DNA of 64,000 nucleotides. Source: Suillus spraguei (taxonomy: Eukaryota > Basidiomycota > Agaricomycetes > Boletales > Suillaceae). The DNA lies in NCBI GenBank assembly GCA_016800925.1, contig JABCPU010000182.1:62001-126000 (forward strand). The letters run 5' to 3'. A program made the translations under genes and the position numbers. A model generated the notes under the pieces. It did no database searches and was not told the DNA's origin. It saw only the letters and a program-made list of their open reading frames with translations. This document shows positions 59,208-64,000 of the stretch, one piece after another. Each line of letters begins with the position of its first letter. Position 1 is the stretch's first letter.

Positions 59208-59865
59208 TCCATATCCAATCTGTGTCCATATCCAATCCATGCTCATATCCGAAACTATTCCCGCGCACCTGCGCGTTACTCCTTTTAGGTTAATACCTGT
59301 GTCCGGCTTTCAGTTATCTCTGCACCTCTGGCTTTTGGTTATCTTGACTTCCGTCTTGATAAGATTTCTCGTACAAGTCTTATTTCTGAGTTCATAGCCT
59401 TGTATTCTGCAATGCCTCAAACATAGCCTCGGACTATCCTTACTTGCCTTCCGGCATGCTACCTACAGTATATAAACTTGTAGTACAACTCCTGCAGACC
59501 TCAGTCTGATTCATTGTTCCTACTTCTGTATATTCATTTGATTACTCTGTATCCTGTTATCATGTCTATATAACTCCGTTTCCATTCTTGCACTTGGGCT
59601 CTGGCCCTTGTAAGCTTCCAACTCAGGCCTATGGGATTACTCCCTAGGCCGGAGCTTTGATCCTATGTCCTATAATCTTTTCGGACTTCGTCCATCTCCG
59701 TCTATCATCTGTTTCACCTCCGACTCTACCTTTGGTAGTCTTATACTGTCTGTTTCTATTCCGGACCTTGTCCAGAGTAGTCTATACTATCTCTACACCA
59801 TATCCGGACCTACTCCTCTCTAGTAGCCAACACTTCCTCTAAGATCCACAGAGCTATGCTCATTC

Positions 59866-60343
59866 CGATCATCTGCTCCTCCGCTCCTCCGCTCCTCCGC
59901 TCCTCCGCTCCTCCGCTCCTCCGCTCCTCCGCTCCTCCGCTCCTCCGCTCCTCCGCTCCTCCGCTCCTCCGCTCCTTCCGCTCCTCCGCTCCTCCGCTCC
60001 TCCGCTCCTCCGCTCCTCCGCTCCTCCCGCTCCTCCGCTCCTCCGCTCCTCCGCTCCTCCGCTCCTCCGCTCCTCCGCTCCTCCGCTCCTCCGCTCCTCC
60101 GCTCCTCCGCTCTCCGCTCCTCCGCTCCTCCGCTCCTCCGCTCCTCCGCTCCTCCGCTCCTCCGCTCCTCCGCTCCTCCGCTCCTCCGCTCCTCCGCTCC
60201 TCCGCTCCTCCGCTCCTCCGCTCCTCCGCTCCTCCGCTCCTCCGCTCCTCCGCTCCTCCGCTCCTCCGCTCCTCCGCTCCTCCGCTCCTCCGCTCCTCCG
60301 CTCCTCCGCTCCTCCGCTCCTCCGCTCCTCCGCTCCTCCGCTC
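59866..60343 (+). repeat. Expanded 8-bp minisatellite (ctcctccg)n
   Basis: About 59 near-perfect units with a few one-base slips (59995, 60027, 60112). The strand bias is extreme (C/T only apart from the G of each unit). All frames are open, which produces long artificial Ser-Ala-Pro-Pro-Leu-Leu-Arg and Gly-Gly-Ala-Glu-Glu-Arg-Arg frames; these are not genes. Confidence 0.95.
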
Positions 60344-60713
60344 CTTCGGATCCATCCTATCCTGCCCTGGACTTTGTCCAGTGGTCCATCTTTCATCTGT
60401 TCTACTTGGAGCTTGTTCCAGTAGTGTTACCATTACTCCCTACCTTCCGGAAATAGTCCCGGCGCATTCCCGCGCTCATCCAGAAGTCCATCGGAGCTCT
60501 GTCGAGCTATCCTGCCTTAGAGTTCATCCGGACCCTCCATCCAGACTTCACCAGAACTCTCCCTTGGACTTCATCCGAAATTAAGGGCACATACTCGGGT
60601 AAGGGGCACAGCGTATGAGCTGAGGCCAAGCCCCTTCGACTTTCCGTTCCTCCGGTACAACCCCATGTAAGACCAGGACTTCTTAGTAGCCCCAGTTTTG
60701 CATGGTCGTAACA

Positions 60714-60758
60714 CCAGGAGACATTCTCCACTACCGACCTCATCACTTACCACACTGT
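60714..60758 (+). pseudogene. Host H integrase fragment (short)
   Basis: Continues the frame QETFSTTDLITYHT directly after LTR2; it is interrupted at ~60758 by the 1-kb insert. Confidence 0.75.
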
Positions 60759-61806
60759 CATACATGGTATGAGATTCATACCAAGCTAAGATAAGAAGGA
60801 GTGATAGGAAAGATCCAATAGTCCATACTATATCCTTAAGTTATCCTATTATTTTGCTCACACTTTGATTGTCTCTTATATTTTTGTACTTTGATTGAGT
60901 TCCTTCATATTCTATCCCCTTTCATTTTATTCCAGAACTTTCTATCTTCAAATTTGATGATTTATAAGACTTTCAGACTTGACTCATCATGTTTTGTCAT
61001 GATTTATCATGCTTTGTAAGATTTAAACTTTATTTGTAATCTACTTAGTAAAAAGGATGAGTAAGCTCACCCAAAAGGCTTGGTTTGTCAGCTTTTGCAT
61101 GACCAATCCCTGAGATGACTCAACAGCCTTTTGTCATGCTTTGTAAGAATTCACTGTATTTATAATGTACTTAGTAAAATAAGCTGACTCAACACACTAA
61201 ATAGGAAGGTTTCTTACCAATCTATGTGTAGAATCATGCTTAGTAAGCAGGGCCTCCAAAAGGTATATAAGGAGCCCATTTTCACCTGTAATAACAGACT
61301 TCCCACTTGAAACTCTTGTCTCCTACTGTGCGAGATTTTGTAAGAATAAAAGTGCAGGCAATCTAGCCTTGAAGTAAGACTAAGAAATCTAAATCTACTC
61401 TACATTATATACTACCTTACAGGGGTTGACTATATAATATCTAACAGCTCTCAGACTAAGCTTTACATAAACAGATCTAAAGACTCTCTCTTTCAATGGA
61501 AAGGGAGACACGCACTCAGAGAACACGACAAAGTTGAAACAGACTTTCATAGGTTGAAACACGATCTACTAGGGTGAAACATACCTACTATACAACACTA
61601 CTTCAAATCACAAATTCAACACTTTCACGCAGATCTTCAAGAGAAAGACTGTTGAAAGATACCCACCCAAGAACTCAGCACATTATCTCCCACGAAGTAG
61701 AAAAGTTGGAGACTGTGTACTTGAGGACTGGCAAGAAGTCTTATCCCTGTACAGTTGTGTTGTCACTGGATAATGAGTTCTATATAAGACCCTTAAGTAG
61801 CAAGAC
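60759..61806. mobile_element. Unclassified 1.05-kb insertion in host H integrase
   Basis: Its position is fixed by the integrase frame on both sides. Possible imperfect 5-bp duplication actgt/agtgt (60754-60758 and 61807-61811). It contains a TATA-like box (GGTATATAAGG at ~61261) followed by a spliced-leader-like region and an open frame near 61574-61800, compatible with an LTR plus start of a retroelement, but no domain is recognised. Confidence 0.55.
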
Positions 61807-61808
61807 AG

Positions 61809-61949
61809 TGTGCAGCAGTTGCAGAAGTGGCAAGAAGACCTCTGCAGCATCAAAGAAAAGGTCACCAAGGCAAGGCTCAATTCGGTATGGCAATTTGAGC
61901 ACCAGGATGGCGCTACTATCAAAGACTATAACTTTGCTCCAGGCATGTT
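61809..61949 (+). pseudogene. Host H integrase C-terminal fragment
   Basis: Frame QQLQKWQEDLCSIKEKVTKA, FEHQDGATIKDYNFAPGM, typical of the region before the GPY/F module; interrupted by LTR1 at 61950. Confidence 0.82.
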
Positions 61950-62424
61950 TGTTACAGTCGTACATGCCCCTATTCATTTTCTTTCTCTGTTACTTTGTAT
62001 ATTACATAACACAACTCTGACTCATATGCTCAATGCATCTGTACTATAGTTGCCTTCCTTCTTTGGATACGCACTTACATTCTCACATCTCTCTCTTGGT
62101 CTGTGCGCACATATTGGTCTATTTAAGCACATTGTATTATGCCTGTATACTTTACTTTAATCTTACTGGGTTTTACCTGGAACATCCTTCGCTTAGGTCT
62201 CCAACCTAAGTCGTCTTGAATCGTCTCTAAGTCTAAGCACTCCTTAGCCTTAGTCTCTATTCTCACAGAACCTCAAAGACTTGTCTTTGAGGCCAAACCT
62301 TTGATAGTACTCGGAATGCGTTCCTTGTTCTTTCACCTTGTCCTTCTCTGGACATTGTAGAACTTCCCAGCAGACCGTCTGTGTCTTTTCACTGTCGCTG
62401 GTGATGCCATCCCAGTTCGTAACA
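61950..62424 (+). mobile_element. Solo LTR1 in host H integrase
   Basis: 475 bp, TGTTACAGTCGTACATGCC to CAGTTCGTAACA. The flanks share ggcatgtt (61942-61949 and 62425-62432), 8 bp rather than the 5 bp at 58730. Removing one copy restores APGMLVLVCNSK. Confidence 0.9.
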
Positions 62425-62490
62425 GGCATGTTAGTCTTAGTGTGCAATTCCAAGATCGAGTACAAGCTGAGTCGAAAGATGAAGCTGTGG
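62425..62490 (+). pseudogene. Host H integrase fragment
   Basis: Frame GMLVLVCNSKIEYKLSRKMK then LW; interrupted at 62490 by LTR3a. Confidence 0.8.
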
Positions 62491-63481
62491 TGTAATGAAC
62501 ATATTGGTGCTGGGCTTAAAACCCCATATTTTGACACTCATCTCACGTCTGCAGGAGTTACCACTTGTCCATGGCCGTCTTACCCCTTTAGCAGTACTGG
62601 TGGCATCCCACACTTACCGCACACCGTACCGACTGCCACACCACATTCCACGTACTGATGTCCTTCCATGTCCTTGCCATGTCCGCATAGCTCCATTTGG
62701 TGCGTCGTTTGTTTTCTGTTCGTTATCACTAATTCCACGGCAAGCCTTATTACATGTTGCCTCGTGCCACAGCGCCTCGCGCTATGTTTACTTATGGCAG
62801 TTACTACACTCCAGCACTACTGATCTCGCCTAGAGTATTCCGAGTACATACGATTTAGGATATAAGCACCGCGTACCCCACACGATACAGTACCTGATTT
62901 TACACCATTGCGCATACTATAGGTCAGGATTATTGTCTAGCTCTGGATCAACCCAGTAGTGGACTTAGTCTTTAGAGTTCCTTATCGCTCATTAATACAT
63001 TTTGCTTGTTCTCCGTTACTGCTGGCATACTGCTGGGCTTTTGACTGTTACTTTGACTGAACTTCTCACGCACTGCTACTTTGACTGAACTTCTCATGCA
63101 CTGCTACTTTACTGCTGAAAGTACCATGGACTTCTTCACTGTTTCCTTGCACCGCTCGCAACCTTACTGCTACTGCTGAGACCACCGCTCGACCTCGCTC
63201 GCTTGACGCAACTGTTACTGACCTTCACTCGACCACACAAGCACCGCTACACATGACACTAGTTCCGGCGGTATCATCGCTGACCACGGCAACTTACCGC
63301 TGACCACGGTGCTTGTTTCACACATAAGTTAGACTCAAACTTGACCATACTAATAGGCATCCCCCTTTAGGGTCAAACACTCTTGTTCTTACAAGTGAAG
63401 CAGACTAGACGGAGCGCAAGACTCACATACTAGTTTAGGCAGTGGTTTATCTACAGCCCAAGCTAGGTTGTATCTTTACAG
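62491..63481 (+). mobile_element. Solo LTR3a, full length
   Basis: 991 bp, TGTAATGAACATATTGGTGC to TTGTATCTTTACA, target duplication GTGG (62487-62490 and 63482-63485), 4 bp as for LTR3b. Best reference for the truncated copies at 21788, 33048 and 47496. Confidence 0.9.
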
Positions 63482-63720
63482 TGGTACCTTGGTCCAATGG
63501 TAGTAGTGTGTCGTACCAATGGCAGCTCATACTGGCTAGCCGAGCTAGATGGCAGCATATCCAAACTGTGTTCTGCTTGATCCCTTATCACCCACGTACC
63601 AATACTAAACTTTCAGTTACTAGCGTTACTGGTCTAGACGAAGAAGCATTGGACTCATTGGCAGGAGAAGACGACAAAGAGCCGGCAGATGAAGACATTG
63701 GCTTCAGTGCCAACACTTAA
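63482..63720 (+). pseudogene. Host H integrase, final segment
   Basis: After LTR3a the frame reads WYLGPMVVV in the GPY/F-like module, a short frame change, then FCLIPYHPRTNTKLSVTSV and an acidic tail (EEALDSLAGEDDKEPADED) to a TAA at 63718-63720. This is the natural C-terminus of this integrase lineage. 63721-64000 has no recognised feature; it may be the 3' untranslated part of H. Confidence 0.8.
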
Positions 63721-64000
63721 CCCCACCTATCCCATACCGCTACTACCAACACTCGCTATCATACCACCACTCTCTAATATCACGCACTCCAGAAAAACAT
63801 AAAAACATGAAAAACAAAAACCACTCAGTATGATAGTCTCAGTTTTACCCCAGGTTTTGACCAGTGTCTCAGTTTCCCTTATCAAAGTCTCTGCCCTCTA
63901 GATCTCACTTACCTACACTACGCGCTAAACAGAAACAGACTCTTATATCAGAATTAATACCACAATGGACTGCAGAGAATGGACTAATACCATGCACAGA

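Larger units (their letters stand above)
58540..60713 (+). mobile_element. Solo LTR2 in host H, interrupted by LTR1, with an expanded array
   Basis: Target duplication CCAGG at 58535-58539 and 60714-60718. LTR1 lies within its 17-bp repeat region (58735-59207). TATA at 59469-59476. The C-rich array is expanded to ~480 bp. Excluding LTR1 and its duplication, the LTR is ~1.7 kb, longer than the other copies because of the array. Confidence 0.93.
47804..63720 (+). mobile_element. Host H: old plus-strand gypsy element, cut into pieces by nested insertions
   Basis: Pol pieces of one lineage occur in order on +: RT, RNase H and integrase zinc finger (47804-49265); integrase core (56022-56251); 60714-60758; integrase C-terminus (61809-61949, 62425-62490, 63482-63720). 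Interruptions are element C, LTR3b with LTR2 inside, LTR2 with LTR1 inside, a 1-kb unknown insert, LTR1 and LTR3a. Deleting the inserts and one copy of each target duplication restores one integrase frame (VDLPGQETFSTTDLITYHTV, then QQLQKWQEDL; APGMLVLVCNSK; MKLWYLGPMVVV). Confidence 0.88.

Noticed and set aside
59810..60584. Long open frames on both strands over the minisatellite (207 and 242 codons)
   Set aside because: They exist only because the 8-bp unit has no stop in any frame; the residues are pure Ser-Ala-Pro-Leu or Gly-Ala-Glu-Arg repeats, and the array lies inside an LTR.
60756..61807. TG...CA ends suggesting a full LTR
   Set aside because: Removing exactly this interval does not restore the host integrase frame; boundaries two or three bases inside do, so the TG/CA is probably coincidental.

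Overview
The window looks like a nuclear chromosome segment of a filamentous basidiomycete, probably an Agaricomycete. It has many 45-60 nt GT...AG introns, basidiomycete-type secreted aspartic proteases, chromodomain Ty3/gypsy elements, and Harbinger, hAT and DDE-endonuclease DNA transposons. No bacterial-style operons, rRNA, tRNA or CRISPR arrays were recognised.

Only the first ~6.4 kb is ordinary gene-bearing DNA: a possible small two-exon gene (591-943), an intact 11-exon mitochondrial ABC half-transporter of the Atm1/ABCB7 type (1518-4120, +) and a convergent, intact 11-exon secreted calcineurin-like metallophosphoesterase (4493-6365, -). Both models splice to exact multiples of three with every expected motif (692 and 395 aa).

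From 6.5 kb onward the window is an accessory, transposon-dominated region. 6521-11476 is a two-gene PIF/Harbinger element (HARBI1-type nuclease plus Myb/SANT-like partner), with a second TWA-flanked element (6701-8076) inserted in its left terminal repeat. 11495-13507 and 26472-28725 are copies of a duplicated segment, each carrying an intact six-exon pepsin-family protease with altered catalytic motifs. A third, partial copy at 22767-23353 is split by a small TA-flanked MITE. 14192-20984, 36329-45489 and 49266-56021 are three minus-strand copies (A, B, C) of one chromodomain gypsy family, order gag, pol and an extra post-pol ORF with two zinc knuckles; all are mutationally decayed. 24389-25737 is an hAT element with perfect 8-bp target duplications. 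29250-31850 is a fold-back element with ~600-bp inverted ends. 32620-34196 is a DDE transposase broken by nested LTRs. 34935-36024 is a casein-kinase-1-like degenerate kinase.

From 47.8 kb to 63.7 kb there is a nested stack: one old plus-strand gypsy element (host H) is cut into at least six pieces by element C and by solo LTRs of three families, two of which are themselves interrupted. Several insertions carry exact target duplications whose removal restores the host integrase reading frame, so relative ages can be read from the sequence.

Most transposon coding regions are broken by TGA at Arg-CGA codons, a C-to-T decay at CpG, while the two protease copies and the two conserved genes are intact. 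LTR family names used here (LTR1, LTR2/2b, LTR3a/3b) are mine and describe relationships inside this window only.
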